Below, piece after piece: positions 24,701 to 32,676 of a DNA stretch of 64,000 bases. The notes under the pieces were generated by a model. The model saw nothing but the letters and a program-made list of their open reading frames with translations, was not told the DNA's origin and did no database searches. Positions within the stretch are counted from its first letter, which is position 1, and every line of letters starts with the position of its first letter. The stretch covers positions 373 to 64,372 of the forward strand of contig NZ_RCIO01000003.1 in assembly GCF_004000235.1 (NCBI RefSeq), in the 5' to 3' direction. Made by a program: the position numbers and the translations under genes. Origin of the DNA: Mesorhizobium sp. Z1-4. Its GTDB lineage: Bacteria > Pseudomonadota > Alphaproteobacteria > Rhizobiales > Rhizobiaceae.

Positions 24701-25171
24701 CAGCCGCGCGGCGAGGCCAGCCATGTTGTCGGGGCCACCTTCGCGGAAGAATGCAAGCAGCCGGTCGAGCTCATCCTTCGCGACGGTGGAAGCCGCGTCG
24801 AGGCGCGCATCTTCCTCGCAGCATTCGCCCGGCAGAAGTGCCAAAGCAATGCCCTTTTCGCGGGCGACTGCCGCGAGCCGGTCGCAGCCGTAGCGCCACC
24901 AGTCATATCCACCGAGAATGCGGACCAGCACGACCTTTGCGTTGCTAGCCACACTGTCGATCCAAAGATCGACCGACATCGGGTGACGCAGGTCGCGCAG
25001 CGCCGCGAGGCGCAGCGACGGCAAACTGGTATCGGCACGCCAGGCGGCGGCAATTCCGGCCAGATCGCTATCGGAAAAGGAAAGCGCCACGACATCCGCC
25101 GGCTTCTGAGCCAGGTCGATAGGCTCGGCGAGATCGTCGAGCGTTGCGGATGATGTGGCGAGGAGGTGCAT
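21731..25171 (-). CDS. cobN: Cobaltochelatase large subunit CobN, with an in-frame repeat insertion
   Basis: A 1146-residue CobN, the large subunit of the ATP-dependent chelatase that inserts cobalt into hydrogenobyrinic acid a,c-diamide. Visible blocks include PIFVASLKD near residue 270, HVGAHGTLEWLPGK in the middle, and the C-terminal WKISGLFRDMFPAQ and FGGSPGTYGAG. Residues about 191-232 (GRRSRHGDEGQ ... PPSPRERGEG) are a translated palindromic repeat between VVELKAFF and IIPILFYRS, a surface loop in the family. The CobS and CobT partner subunits are not in the window. Confidence 0.94.
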   Translation of the reverse strand: MHLLATSSATLDDLAEPIDLAQKPADVVALSFSDSDLAGIAAAWRADTSLPSLRLAALRDLRHPMSVDLWIDSVASNAKVVLVRILGGYDWWRYGCDRLAAVAREKGIALALLPGECCEEDARLDAASTVAKDELDRLLAFFREGGPDNMAGLAARLFVLAGGAADAPEAKPVPKAGYYLPGKGVVELKAFFSPFTGRRSRHGDEGQDRLSRVAPPLIRPFGPPSPRERGEGKAIIPILFYRSMLLAADAAPIDALFAALEKRGMEPVPIFVASLKDRTSLAFVEDAIATLAPAAIVATTAFASGAEPGSETLFDRAGVPVFQAIVATTRREAWAENQRGLAPADLAMHVVLPELDGRILGGAIAFKSERPLDEELGFRGQENRPEPDRVESLADRLSAMIRLTQTPRGERRLAILIPDYPNATGRTGYAVGLDVPESVLAMLRDLQAAGYSVGGIPESSRELLESLREPSAGSGFEDYRNWFSQLPEKTREKVISAWGNPEPANDLAFRFEQFGNVTVALAPDRGRSADRRADYHDPELPPRHELLAFGHWLQADRGCHAIVHVGAHGTLEWLPGKAVALSSDCFPEIVTGGLPVVYPFIVSNPGEAAHAKRRIAAVTLGHLPPPLVGAELGEAERKLEHLVDEYAQADGLDRRRRDRLAKLIADTARETGLAREAGIADDLDADEALQKIDAWLCDIKDFALKDGQHVYGRAAPGETDPLRLQSAAREREALIAALDGRHIRPGPAGAPARGRTDVLPTGRNLFTADPRTMPTPTAYELGRLAADEVVRRFLQDHGDWPRSLVMDLWGSASLRTGGEEIAQGLNLMGVKPVWDAATGRVTGVEVQPLAQLGRPRVDVTWKISGLFRDMFPAQIALLDAAARAVAARDEDGAENPLAAEARQTGAVPPRIFGGSPGTYGAGVEDLLATGDWQERAEIGQAYLDATSHAYGGAEGDGAEAPQAFSRRVAEAQLLVHTGDDPGRDILDGSADAAHVGGFAAAIAALGRSADLITLDTTDPARPRARTVAEAVARVVRGRAVSPRFIEGQLRHGPRGAAEFAETVDRLVAFAETTLAIPETLLEAVHDAYLGDERVRDFLLRENPAAARAIAERFAAARRRGLWHPRRNSIDDGLAELIAEARAREAA
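24477..24599. repeat. Palindromic repeat element inserted in frame in cobN
   Basis: Hairpin A: CCTTCTCCCCG-TTCG-CGGGGAGAAGG (24477-24502), an 11-pair stem. Central arms: GGATGAGGGGC (24517-24527) and GCCCCTCATCC (24553-24563). Hairpin B: CTTCTCCCCG-TGAA-CGGGGAGAAG (24576-24599). The element is 123 bases, exactly 41 codons, and is thus two inverted copies of a GGGGAGAAGGT...GGATGAGGGG unit. The same unit occurs in cobG. Confidence 0.85.
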
Positions 25172-25180
25172 TGCCGCCCG

Positions 25181-26218
25181 TCAGCCAGCCAGAGCGGCAG
25201 CGATGGCGTCTTGCCGCAGGCCCTTTTCGCCGATGACGACGAGACGGCCGACGCGGGCTTCCGCGGGACCCCAGGCGCGGTCGAAATAGTGGTTCACGCG
25301 GGCGCCAACGGCCTGAACGAGAAGCCGCATCGGCTTGCCGTCGACCGGCACGAAACCTTTGACGCGCAACACGTTTTCTGTCTCCGCGATCGTCGCGACG
25401 CGCGCCGCGATCTCGGCCGGGTCGCTGATCGGGGCGATCTCGACGACGAAGGTGTCGAAATCGTCATGGTCGTGATCTTCGAGCCCGTCATGATGGGGCT
25501 TGCGGGCGTCGATCTGGTCTTCAACTGCCATGCCCAGACCGAGCAGGATTGCCGGATCGACTTGCCCTTCCTTCGCTGCGACCACCTTGACGGCGCGGGG
25601 CAGATGAGACGCAACGGTTTTTTCGGCGCGCTCGCGGCCAGCCAGGTCGATCAGGTCGGACTTCGACATGATAACGAGGTCGGCGCAGGCGATCTGGTCC
25701 TCGAATACTTCTTCGATCGGATCGTCATGGTCGAGCTGCTCATCGGCCTCGCGCTGGGCGGCAAGCGCGTCCATGTCGGAAGCGACCATGCCGTCGGCAA
25801 GGGCCGCGCCATCGACCACGGCAACGACACCATCGACGGTGACGCGGCTTTTCACCGTCGGCCACTGGAAGGCCTGCACGAGCGGCTTGGGGAGAGCCAG
25901 GCCGGAAGTCTCGATCAGGATATGATCGACCTTGGGCTCGCGGGCGAGAATCTGGTCGATCGCCGGCACGAAATCGTCGGCCACGGTGCAGCAGATGCAG
26001 CCATTGGCGAGTTCGACGATGTTTTCTTCCGGGCAATCCTCGATGCCGCAGCCTTTGAGAATTTCGCCGTCGATGCCGACATCGCCGAATTCGTTGACGA
26101 CGACCGCAATGCGCTTGCCATTGGCATTCTGCAGCAGGTGGCGGATGAGGGTGGTCTTGCCGGCACCGAGAAAGCCGGTGACGACGGTGCAGGGCACGCG
26201 GTTTAGCGAAGCGGTCAT
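25181..26218 (-). CDS. cobW: CobW, G3E-family GTPase of cobalt metabolism
   Basis: A 345-residue P-loop GTPase. Walker A GFLGAGKTT is at residues 15-23 and the metal-binding CxCC motif (GCICCTV) at 74-77. A His/Asp-rich stretch (HHDGLEDHDHDDFD) near residue 236 fits metal handling. Family role: GTP-dependent metallochaperone thought to supply cobalt to CobN. It is 9 bases upstream of cobN and coupled to the DUF1636 gene by an ATGA overlap. Confidence 0.93.
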   Translation of the reverse strand: MTASLNRVPCTVVTGFLGAGKTTLIRHLLQNANGKRIAVVVNEFGDVGIDGEILKGCGIEDCPEENIVELANGCICCTVADDFVPAIDQILAREPKVDHILIETSGLALPKPLVQAFQWPTVKSRVTVDGVVAVVDGAALADGMVASDMDALAAQREADEQLDHDDPIEEVFEDQIACADLVIMSKSDLIDLAGRERAEKTVASHLPRAVKVVAAKEGQVDPAILLGLGMAVEDQIDARKPHHDGLEDHDHDDFDTFVVEIAPISDPAEIAARVATIAETENVLRVKGFVPVDGKPMRLLVQAVGARVNHYFDRAWGPAEARVGRLVVIGEKGLRQDAIAAALAG

Positions 26219-26652
26219 TGATTGTTGTCCAGGTGAAGGGTTGTGGGGATGCGGGCGATCAGCCCGCGCTTGAGCGATTCGGGCCGGGCGCGAAACGGCA
26301 TGAAACCGTCTTCGGATGCGGCGAGAAGTTCGGCCCCGGCGACGAGGTCATCGCCGCTGTCTTCGTTCAGCCAGCCGAACATGTAACTCCATGAGCCGCC
26401 GCTCAGGATTGCCGCGCTCAGGCCGCGCTTGCAGTTGCCCAGGCAACCGAAGCTGGTGACGCATACATCTTTGCCCCGCGCGGCGCGACGTGTGTCCTCG
26501 GCGAGACGCGAACCGGGACGCGGGAGATCGTCCGGCCCGTCGGGGCCACGGCAGGAATGGCAGACAACGATGGTGGTTTTTGCAGGCGCAGCGCCGCTTA
26601 CGGACGAAGAAGCCAGGCTGGGCGCGCCGTCTTGGGGGATTTCACTCGTCAT
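26215..26652 (-). CDS. DUF1636 family Cys-rich protein
   Basis: A 145-residue small protein with paired cysteines: VCHSCRG near residue 31 and DVCVTSFGCLGNCKRG near residue 62, a thioredoxin/2Fe-2S ferredoxin-like pattern. DUF1636 genes are commonly next to cobW and B12 riboswitches; metal or cluster binding is inferred, and the function is unproven. First gene of the operon controlled by the minus-strand riboswitch; RBS GGAGACGAA precedes the ATG. The first 25 residues (SSSVSGAAPA) are low-complexity. Confidence 0.82.
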   Translation of the reverse strand: MTSEIPQDGAPSLASSSVSGAAPAKTTIVVCHSCRGPDGPDDLPRPGSRLAEDTRRAARGKDVCVTSFGCLGNCKRGLSAAILSGGSWSYMFGWLNEDSGDDLVAGAELLAASEDGFMPFRARPESLKRGLIARIPTTLHLDNNQ

Positions 26653-26699
26653 TTCGTCTCCATGCCCGGGTCACCCGCCGGGCGGTTGGAATTCATCGT

Positions 26700-26872
26700 T
26701 CGACGGCAGGTCTCCTGGCTCGCGGGTCACCGCCGGTTGCCGCCTTCCCGGGTTATCCCAGTGGCACTCGGCGTCCGGCTCATCGCTCACAGTTGCGGGG
26801 ACAGCCGCGGAATTGCACGTCAGATGCGCACCGCGTTCCCTCTTAGCCGCGTTCCCGAAAGAAAGCGGACCG
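26700..26872 (-). ncRNA. Cobalamin riboswitch (minus strand) leading DUF1636-cobW-cobN operon
   Basis: Read 5' to 3' on the minus strand the conserved blocks appear in order: AAGAGGGAACGCGGTG, AATTCCGCGGCTG, CCCCGCAACTGTGA, GCCACTG, GGGAAGG, and the B12 box AGCCAGGAGACCTGCC at 26720-26705. It ends about 50 bases before the DUF1636 ATG. Between them GCCCGG and CCGGGC can pair just ahead of the ribosome site, consistent with expression-platform control of translation. B12 binding should switch the operon off. Confidence 0.93.
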
Positions 26873-26880
26873 TCGCCCGC

Positions 26881-26910
26881 TATCTATTCGCCGTCGCGGG
26901 ATAGAGTCAA
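26881..26910 (-). promoter_or_regulatory. Candidate promoter for the minus-strand riboswitch
   Basis: TTGACT (26905-26910) on the minus strand with an AATAGATA stretch 16-18 bases downstream (around 26881-26888). The -35 is good and the -10 poor. Transcription would begin shortly before the riboswitch 5' end. Confidence 0.35.
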
Positions 26911-26956
26911 CGCGTCGCATTTTGGGTTTTCGGGCAAAAAGAAATCCGGTAAGTGT

Positions 26957-27128
26957 GGTTGCATCGTTGGTGCCCGTCAGGGGCCGAGAGGGAATACGGT
27001 TAGGGCGAGCGCCCGATGCCGTGGCTGCCCCCGCAACTGTGTGCGGCGAGCCGGTTCCTATAACCACTGGGGTGACCCGGGAAGGTGGAACAGGCGCCCA
27101 AGCCGCGAGCCAGGAGACCTGCCGGCGA
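26957..27128 (+). ncRNA. Cobalamin riboswitch (plus strand) leading cbtB-cbtA-cobP-cobO-cobQ
   Basis: Conserved blocks in order: TTGGTGCCCG, CCGAGAGGGAATACGGT, GCCGTGGCTGCCCCCGCAAC, CCACTGGGG, CCCGGGAAGG, and the B12 box AGCCAGGAGACCTGCC at 27108-27123. It ends about 50 bases ahead of the cbtB start. This and the minus-strand riboswitch fill the 522-base gap 26653-27174; the short AT-richer piece between them (about 26900-26955) must hold both promoters. Confidence 0.93.
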
Positions 27129-27174
27129 TGATTGAAACACCGGCGCCCTCGGGTGGAGGGCAGGAGGGAAGAAT

Positions 27175-27354
27175 ATGAACGGTTCGATCCGCACTTTCGG
27201 CACAGACGTTTCGGCGCAGTCGCGGCTTATGCAGCTCGCACTCGCCGGCCTGCTCGGCCTATTCGTGATCGGTTTTGTCGGTTTCAGCCATGTCGAGGCG
27301 GCGCACAATGCCGGCCACGACTACCGGCATTCCATGGCTTTTCCCTGCCACTAG
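27175..27354 (+). CDS. cbtB: Cobalt transporter subunit CbtB
   Basis: A 59-residue protein with one membrane segment (LMQLALAGLLGLFVIGFVGF) and a His-rich C terminus, HNAGHDYRHSMAFPCH, the CbtB hallmark. AGGAGG at 27162-27167 is a strong ribosome site. CbtB/CbtA are predicted B12-regulated cobalt importers, with CbtB thought to supply a metal-binding tail. It is followed by cbtA after 12 bases. Confidence 0.88.
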   Translation: MNGSIRTFGTDVSAQSRLMQLALAGLLGLFVIGFVGFSHVEAAHNAGHDYRHSMAFPCH

Positions 27355-27366
27355 GGAGTTGCTGAC

Positions 27367-28107
27367 ATGACATTGTTTCGCAACGTCGTCTTCGTGGCGG
27401 CGCTGGCCGGGCTTGTGGCCGGCCTCTTCATGGCTGCCATGCAGGCATATGCCACCGTGCCGCTGATCATTCAGGCCGAGAGCTTCGAAGGCGCGGGCGA
27501 CGGCCACCACCATCACGGCGAGGAAGCGGCAGAGGGCCATTCGCATGGAGAGGAAGCCGCCGAGGGCGAAGAAGGCTGGGCGCCGGCTGACGGGTTCGAG
27601 CGCTTCTTCTATACGTCGATGGCCAATATCGTGACCGCAATCGGCTTCGGCCTCGTGCTGGTGGTGGTGTCGGAATTCGCGGGCGGTATCGCCGGCTGGC
27701 GCCAGGGACTGTTCTGGGGACTTGCCGGCTTCGCCGTGTTCACGCTGGCGCCCGGGCTCGGCCTGCCGCCGGAACTGCCGGCGATGCCTGCCGCCGACCT
27801 CGGCGCCCGGCAGACCTGGTGGCTTGCGACCGTCGCGGCTACGGGTGTCGGTCTGGCGCTCATCGTCTTTCGCCGCACACCGGCGCTTGCCGCCCTCGGC
27901 CTCGTGCTGATCGCGGCGCCGCATATCGTCGGCGCGCCGCAACCGGCAAGCTTCGAAACGCCGGTGCCGGCTGCTCTGCACCATGACTTCGTTGTTGCGG
28001 TGACGGTGACCAACCTGTTGTTCTGGGCCGTGCTCGGCACAGTGGCGGGGGCGCTTCGCGCACGCTTCGCTGACGAGGCGGACGCCGCGCAGAAGAGCTT
28101 TGCCTGA
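27367..28107 (+). CDS. cbtA: Cobalt transporter subunit CbtA
   Basis: A 246-residue membrane protein with five to six predicted segments. After the first helix comes a His/Glu-rich loop (DGHHHHGEEAAEGHSHGEE, about residues 45-63), a plausible periplasmic metal-gathering loop. Family role: predicted cobalt import with CbtB, based on its association with B12 riboswitches. The last bases overlap the cobP TTG start. Confidence 0.9.
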   Translation: MTLFRNVVFVAALAGLVAGLFMAAMQAYATVPLIIQAESFEGAGDGHHHHGEEAAEGHSHGEEAAEGEEGWAPADGFERFFYTSMANIVTAIGFGLVLVVVSEFAGGIAGWRQGLFWGLAGFAVFTLAPGLGLPPELPAMPAADLGARQTWWLATVAATGVGLALIVFRRTPALAALGLVLIAAPHIVGAPQPASFETPVPAALHHDFVVAVTVTNLLFWAVLGTVAGALRARFADEADAAQKSFA

Positions 28108-28615
28108 CAAGGGTTCCCTGACGCTCGTTCTGGGTGGCGCACGCTCGGGCAAGAGCACCTACGCCGAGAGCCTGATTTCGGCAAAGCCATCGCCGTGGCG
28201 GTACATCGCCACGGCGCAGGCCTTCGACAATGAAATGGAAGAACGCATCGCAACGCACCGGTCGCGGCGCGACGAGCGTTGGCAAACGGTCGATGCGCCG
28301 CACGACCTTGCGCAGGCATTGGCCGCGTGCCCGGAAGGGCAGCCGGTGCTTGTCGACTGCCTGACGCTGTGGCTGAGCAACAGGATGCTGGCCGATGCGG
28401 ATATCGCGGCCGAAACCGAGGCGCTCGCGGACACGGTTTCGCGGCCTACCGGACACTGGGTCCTCGTTTCGAACGAGGTCGGGTCCGGCATCGTACCCGA
28501 AAACGCGCTGGCGCGCCGCTTTCGCGACGAGGCAGGGCGGCTCAACCAGAAGATTGCAGCCCTTGCCGATGAGGTTGTGCTCGTCGTGGCGGGCCTGCCC
28601 GTAAAGGTGAAATGA
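28100..28615 (+). CDS. cobP: Adenosylcobinamide kinase / adenosylcobinamide-phosphate guanylyltransferase (CobP/CobU)
   Basis: A 171-residue bifunctional enzyme that phosphorylates and then GMP-activates adenosylcobinamide. P-loop LVLGGARSGKSTYAE at residues 9-23; DCLTLWLSNRM near residue 90 and VSNEVGSGIVPENALAR near residue 129 are family blocks. It starts with TTG at 28100, overlapping cbtA by 8 bases, and ends 1 base before cobO. Confidence 0.93.
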   Translation: MPDKGSLTLVLGGARSGKSTYAESLISAKPSPWRYIATAQAFDNEMEERIATHRSRRDERWQTVDAPHDLAQALAACPEGQPVLVDCLTLWLSNRMLADADIAAETEALADTVSRPTGHWVLVSNEVGSGIVPENALARRFRDEAGRLNQKIAALADEVVLVVAGLPVKVK

Positions 28616-28616
28616 A

Positions 28617-29222
28617 ATGAGCGAAACCGAAGCCGACCGCCACAAGGCGAAGATGGCCAAACGCAAGGCCGTGCAGGATGCCGAAGTGGCATCGAAAACG
28701 ATCGAAAAGGGGCTGCTCGTCGTCAACACCGGCCCCGGAAAGGGCAAGACGACGGCGGCTTTCGGGCTGGCGCTGCGCATGCTCGGCCATGGCAAGCGTG
28801 TCGGTGTCGTGCAGTTCATCAAGGGTGGCTGGCACACGGGCGAGAAGGATGCCTTCGCGGCATTCGGCGACAAGATCGTATGGCACACGATGGGGGAAGG
28901 CTTCACCTGGGAAACGCAGGACCGGGAGCGCGATGTCGCCGCGGCTGGGCGCGCCTGGGAGAAGGCGAAGGAGCTTATGGCCGACCCGAGTATCAGCCTC
29001 GTCGTGCTTGATGAGCTGAACATCGCGCTGCGCTACGAATATCTCGATCTGGACAAGGTGGTGGCGGCTCTGCAAGCGCGGCGGCCGGACCTGCATGTCG
29101 TGGTGACTGGGCGCAACGCCAAGCCGGCGCTTATCGAGGCCGCCGATCTGGTGACCGAGATGGGGCAGACCAAGCACCACTTCGCCGCCGGCGTGAAGGC
29201 GCAGCAGGGCATAGAGTTCTGA
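28617..29222 (+). CDS. cobO: Cob(I)yrinic acid a,c-diamide adenosyltransferase
   Basis: A 201-residue CobA/CobO-type adenosyltransferase that attaches the 5'-deoxyadenosyl ligand to cobalt. P-loop [14 protein letters not shown] near residue 38 and [16 protein letters not shown] near residue 126 are diagnostic. The N-terminal 30 residues are charged and helical, as in the family. It sits 1 base after cobP and 1 base before cobQ. Confidence 0.94.
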   Translation: MSETEADRHKAKMAKRKAVQDAEVASKTIEKGLLVVNTGPGKGKTTAAFGLALRMLGHGKRVGVVQFIKGGWHTGEKDAFAAFGDKIVWHTMGEGFTWETQDRERDVAAAGRAWEKAKELMADPSISLVVLDELNIALRYEYLDLDKVVAALQARRPDLHVVVTGRNAKPALIEAADLVTEMGQTKHHFAAGVKAQQGIEF

Positions 29223-29223
29223 G

Positions 29224-30681
29224 GTGTCCGCGCGGGCGCTGATGTTTCAGGGCACGGGGTCCGACGTCGGCAAATCGCTGATCGTCGCCGGGCTGGCGCG
29301 GGCGCTGGTTGCGCGTGGGCACACGGTGCGGCCCTTCAAACCGCAGAACATGTCGAACAATGCTGCTGTGACCGCCGATGGCGGCGAGATTGGGCGGGCG
29401 CAAGCGCTGCAGGCGCGCGCCGCGCGGGTGGATCCGTCGGTTCATATGAACCCGGTGCTGCTGAAACCGCAGAGCGAAACGGGCGCGCAGGTGGTGGTGC
29501 AGGGCCGCATGGAGGGCAATGCGCGCGCCGCGGACTACCAGAAGATGAAACCCGGCCTGATGCCGCGCGTGCTTGAAAGCTTCGGCCGCATGAAGGGCGA
29601 AGCCGATTTCGTGCTGGTGGAAGGTGCGGGCAGCGCGGCGGAGGTCAATCTTCGCAAGGGCGACATCGCCAATATGGGCTTTGCGCGCGCAGCTGACGTG
29701 CCCGTCATCCTGATCGGAGATATCGACCGGGGCGGGGTGATCGCCAGCCTCGTCGGGACGAAAGCCGTGGTGGACCCCGAAGATGCCGCGCTGATCGCCG
29801 GCTTCATCGTCAACCGGTTTCGCGGCGATCCCGCGCTTTTTGCAGATGGCATGAAGCACGTGGCGGAGCTGACGGGCTGGGTGCCGATCGGGCTCGTGCC
29901 GCATCTGCCGGACGCCGCACGGCTGCCTGCCGAGGATGCGCTGGCGCTGAATGCCGCGCGGGAACGCAAGGCGGGGGCGCGAATAAGGATCGCCGTGCCG
30001 GTGCTGCCGCATATTGCAAATTTCGACGATCTCGACCCGCTGGAGGCGGAGCCCGAGGTGGAGCTGGTTCGCGTGAAGCCGGGTACTGCGTTGCCGGGCG
30101 ATGCGGACCTCATCCTGCTTCCGGGCTCAAAAGCCACAATTGCCGACCTGTCGGCGCTACGGGCCGCCGGGTTCGACATCGACATTGCCGCGCATGTGCG
30201 GCGCGGCGGACGTGTGCTCGGACTTTGCGGCGGCTACCAGATGCTCGGCCGAACCATCAGCGACCCTGACGGGATCGAAGGTCCGCCGGCCGAGGTTGAA
30301 GGGCTCGGGCTGCTCGACATCGAAACGCGGCTCACCGGCGACAAGAAGCTTGTCGCCGTGCAGGGCCAGACTTCAGACGGGGTCGGCTTCTCCGGTTACG
30401 AAATGCACATTGGCGAGACGAGCGGGCCGGACACCGCGCGGGCGTTCGCTACCATCGACGGCCAGCCCGAAGGCGCGATTTCGGCTGACGGGCTGGTGGC
30501 CGGCACCTATACGCACGGGCTTTTCGCCGATGACAGCCAGCGCGCGGCCTGGATTACCCGGCTCGGCGGTGCGGTGTCGGGATTGAACTATGAGGCAGGC
30601 GTTGAAACAGCGCTAGATGCGCTGGCCGCCCATCTGGAGGCGCATCTCGACATCGATGCGTTGATCAGAATTGCCAGGTGA
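29224..30681 (+). CDS. cobQ: Cobyric acid synthase
   Basis: A 485-residue ATP- and glutamine-dependent enzyme that amidates carboxylates b, d, e and g of adenosylcobyrinic acid a,c-diamide. N-terminal ATPase loop [34 protein letters not shown] near residue 36; C-terminal glutaminase [11 protein letters not shown] near residue 335. GTG start 1 base after the cobO stop. Last gene of the plus-strand riboswitch operon; its final 17 bases overlap cbiB antisense. Confidence 0.94.
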   Translation: MSARALMFQGTGSDVGKSLIVAGLARALVARGHTVRPFKPQNMSNNAAVTADGGEIGRAQALQARAARVDPSVHMNPVLLKPQSETGAQVVVQGRMEGNARAADYQKMKPGLMPRVLESFGRMKGEADFVLVEGAGSAAEVNLRKGDIANMGFARAADVPVILIGDIDRGGVIASLVGTKAVVDPEDAALIAGFIVNRFRGDPALFADGMKHVAELTGWVPIGLVPHLPDAARLPAEDALALNAARERKAGARIRIAVPVLPHIANFDDLDPLEAEPEVELVRVKPGTALPGDADLILLPGSKATIADLSALRAAGFDIDIAAHVRRGGRVLGLCGGYQMLGRTISDPDGIEGPPAEVEGLGLLDIETRLTGDKKLVAVQGQTSDGVGFSGYEMHIGETSGPDTARAFATIDGQPEGAISADGLVAGTYTHGLFADDSQRAAWITRLGGAVSGLNYEAGVETALDALAAHLEAHLDIDALIRIAR

Positions 30682-31636
30682 GCAGCGCCAGCGCGCCGAA
30701 GAGCGCGATCAGCAAAAGGTCCGCCGTGCGGTAGAGCTGCAGCGCGCGGCCGATGTCGGAGGCGTCCGGGTCGAGCCTGCCGCCAACGCCCATAACCGCG
30801 TCGTCAACGATCTTGCCGCCATAGGCACGTGGCCCCGCCAGCGCCAGACCGAGCGCGCCGGCGACAGCCGCCTCCGGCCAGCCCGCATTGGGCGAACGGT
30901 GGAGGTGCGCATCCCGGAGCACCGCGCGCCAGGCGGCTCTGGCGCTCGTTCCCCTGTTGAGCGCGGCGGCGGCTACGATCAGCAGTGCGGTGAGGCGCGA
31001 GGCAGGCAGGTTGATCAGATCGTCGAAGCGGGCGGCGGCATAGCCGAATTCGCGGTGACGGTCGGTCCTGTGGCCGATCATGCTGTCGGCCGTGTTGACG
31101 GCCTTGTAGGCCGCGCCGCCCGGCAGGCCGAGGAGCCCGAGCCAGAAGGCCGGCGCGACCACGCCGTCAGAGAAGTTTTCGGCGAGGCTTTCGATTGCGG
31201 CGCGGGCAACGCCTGCTTCGTCGAGTGCGGCCGGGTCGCGACCGACAATGCGGGCAACGGCATCGCGGCCGGCTTCCAGGCCGTTTTCGTCGAGCGCTAC
31301 CGCGACCGCCATGACGTGATCTTCAAGGCTCTTTTGCGCGAGCAGCGAAGAGGCGAAGAACGCGGTTACGACGAGTGCGAGAAGCGTGGGCCCCACGAGC
31401 CACATCAGCATCGCGGCCGCGAATGCCGGCACAAGGCAGATGACAACCAGCGCCACAAAGCCGAGCAGGCGGCGGCGCGCCGGCGAATAGCTATCGCGGT
31501 TGAAGTTGCGATCGAGCAGGGATATCAGCGCGCCAATCCAGATCACCGGATGACCTATCAGGCGGACCAGCCGGTCCGGGTAGCCGAGCGCGCGCTCGAT
31601 GATCAGCGCCAGGAAGGCAAGCGGGAAAGCCATCAT
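30665..31636 (-). CDS. cbiB: Adenosylcobinamide-phosphate synthase (CbiB; CobD in P. denitrificans)
   Basis: A 323-residue membrane protein with about five segments that links aminopropanol phosphate to adenosylcobyric acid. Blocks: [17 protein letters not shown] near residue 10, [19 protein letters not shown] near residue 145 and [13 protein letters not shown] near residue 176. ATG at 31636-31634 (or 31633-31631) overlaps the divergent cobC ATG at 31635. The extension to 31702 is not supported. Confidence 0.92.
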   Translation of the reverse strand: MMAFPLAFLALIIERALGYPDRLVRLIGHPVIWIGALISLLDRNFNRDSYSPARRRLLGFVALVVICLVPAFAAAMLMWLVGPTLLALVVTAFFASSLLAQKSLEDHVMAVAVALDENGLEAGRDAVARIVGRDPAALDEAGVARAAIESLAENFSDGVVAPAFWLGLLGLPGGAAYKAVNTADSMIGHRTDRHREFGYAAARFDDLINLPASRLTALLIVAAAALNRGTSARAAWRAVLRDAHLHRSPNAGWPEAAVAGALGLALAGPRAYGGKIVDDAVMGVGGRLDPDASDIGRALQLYRTADLLLIALFGALALLTWQF

Positions 31637-32672
31637 GCCGTCCGTTGAAAGGGAAATCGCGGAAGCAGCGGTACATGGCGGCAATATCGCTGCCGCACGC
31701 AAACGCTTTCCCGATGCTCCCGAACCATGGATCGACCTTTCGACAGGGATCAGCCCGTTTCCCTATCCGCATTCGCCGATTGCCGCCACCGCCTTCGAGC
31801 GGCTGCCGGAGCCGGAGGACGAGGCCACGCTGCGGCTGGCGGCGGCCCGCGCCTATGGCGCTGGCTCGGCCGACAACCTCGTTGCGGCGCCCGGAACGCA
31901 GATCCTGCTGCCGCATCTGTTTCGGTTGCGGCCGCCGGGCAAGGCAGCGGTGCTCGGGCTAACCTATGCCGAGCACGCCCGCTGCGCGGCGATGTGCGGC
32001 CATGAATGCGTGGAAGTCGACGACTCGGCGGCGCTGGCCGCCGCCGACATCGCCGTAGTTGTGAACCCCAACAATCCCGACGGGCGCGTTCTTGGGCGTG
32101 CGGAACTTCTCGCGATTGCCGGCGAGCTGAAGGCGCGGGGAGGGCTTTTGATCGTCGACGAGGCGTTCATGGAGGTTGGACCCGAGGCAACGAGCCTCGG
32201 CTGCACCGTCGATGAATTACCGGTTGTCGTGCTCCGGTCGTTCGGCAAGTTCCACGGGCTGGCGGGCGTGCGGCTTGGTTTCGCCATCGCCGGCGTGCAA
32301 GCGGCAGGAAAGCTGCGGCGGGAGCTCGGGCCGTGGGCGGTTTCGGGACCGGCTATTGCGGTTGGCATGCAGGCGCTTACGGACGATGACTGGCGAAACG
32401 CGCAGCGCGTGCGGCTTGCCGAAGACATGGTGCGGCTGCGCGAGATGCTTTGCGGGACCGGTGCTCAGCTCGTCGGCGGCACCAGCCTGTTTCAGCTCAT
32501 CTCGCATCCGCAGGCACCCGTGCTGTTCGAAACACTGGGAAGGCACGGCATTCTGGTGCGGCCATTTGACCGGGATCAACAATTGTTGCGTTTCGGTCTG
32601 CCAGATAACGAGGTTAGCTGGTCTCGCCTCGAAGAGGCGTTGTCGGTGTTTCGCGGCTCCCCGGAAAGGTAA
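31635..32672 (+). CDS. cobC: L-threonine-O-3-phosphate decarboxylase-like aminotransferase (CobC; CobD in Salmonella)
   Basis: A 345-residue class I/II PLP enzyme that makes aminopropanol phosphate for the B12 side chain. HGGNIAAARKRFPDAP near residue 14 and WIDLSTGISPFPYP are CobC/CobD openings; PLP-lysine block SFGKFHGLAGVRLGF lies near residue 201. Start ATG at 31635 overlaps the divergent cbiB start. A further in-frame start at 31599 lies inside cbiB and is less likely. It is followed by a phosphatase gene 4 bases later. Confidence 0.91.
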   Translation: MPSVEREIAEAAVHGGNIAAARKRFPDAPEPWIDLSTGISPFPYPHSPIAATAFERLPEPEDEATLRLAAARAYGAGSADNLVAAPGTQILLPHLFRLRPPGKAAVLGLTYAEHARCAAMCGHECVEVDDSAALAAADIAVVVNPNNPDGRVLGRAELLAIAGELKARGGLLIVDEAFMEVGPEATSLGCTVDELPVVVLRSFGKFHGLAGVRLGFAIAGVQAAGKLRRELGPWAVSGPAIAVGMQALTDDDWRNAQRVRLAEDMVRLREMLCGTGAQLVGGTSLFQLISHPQAPVLFETLGRHGILVRPFDRDQQLLRFGLPDNEVSWSRLEEALSVFRGSPER

Positions 32673-32676
32673 CGCC

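Noticed and set aside
26693-27140. Small open frames in the riboswitch region
   Set aside because: The sequence is fully explained by two cobalamin riboswitches with conserved B12 boxes.
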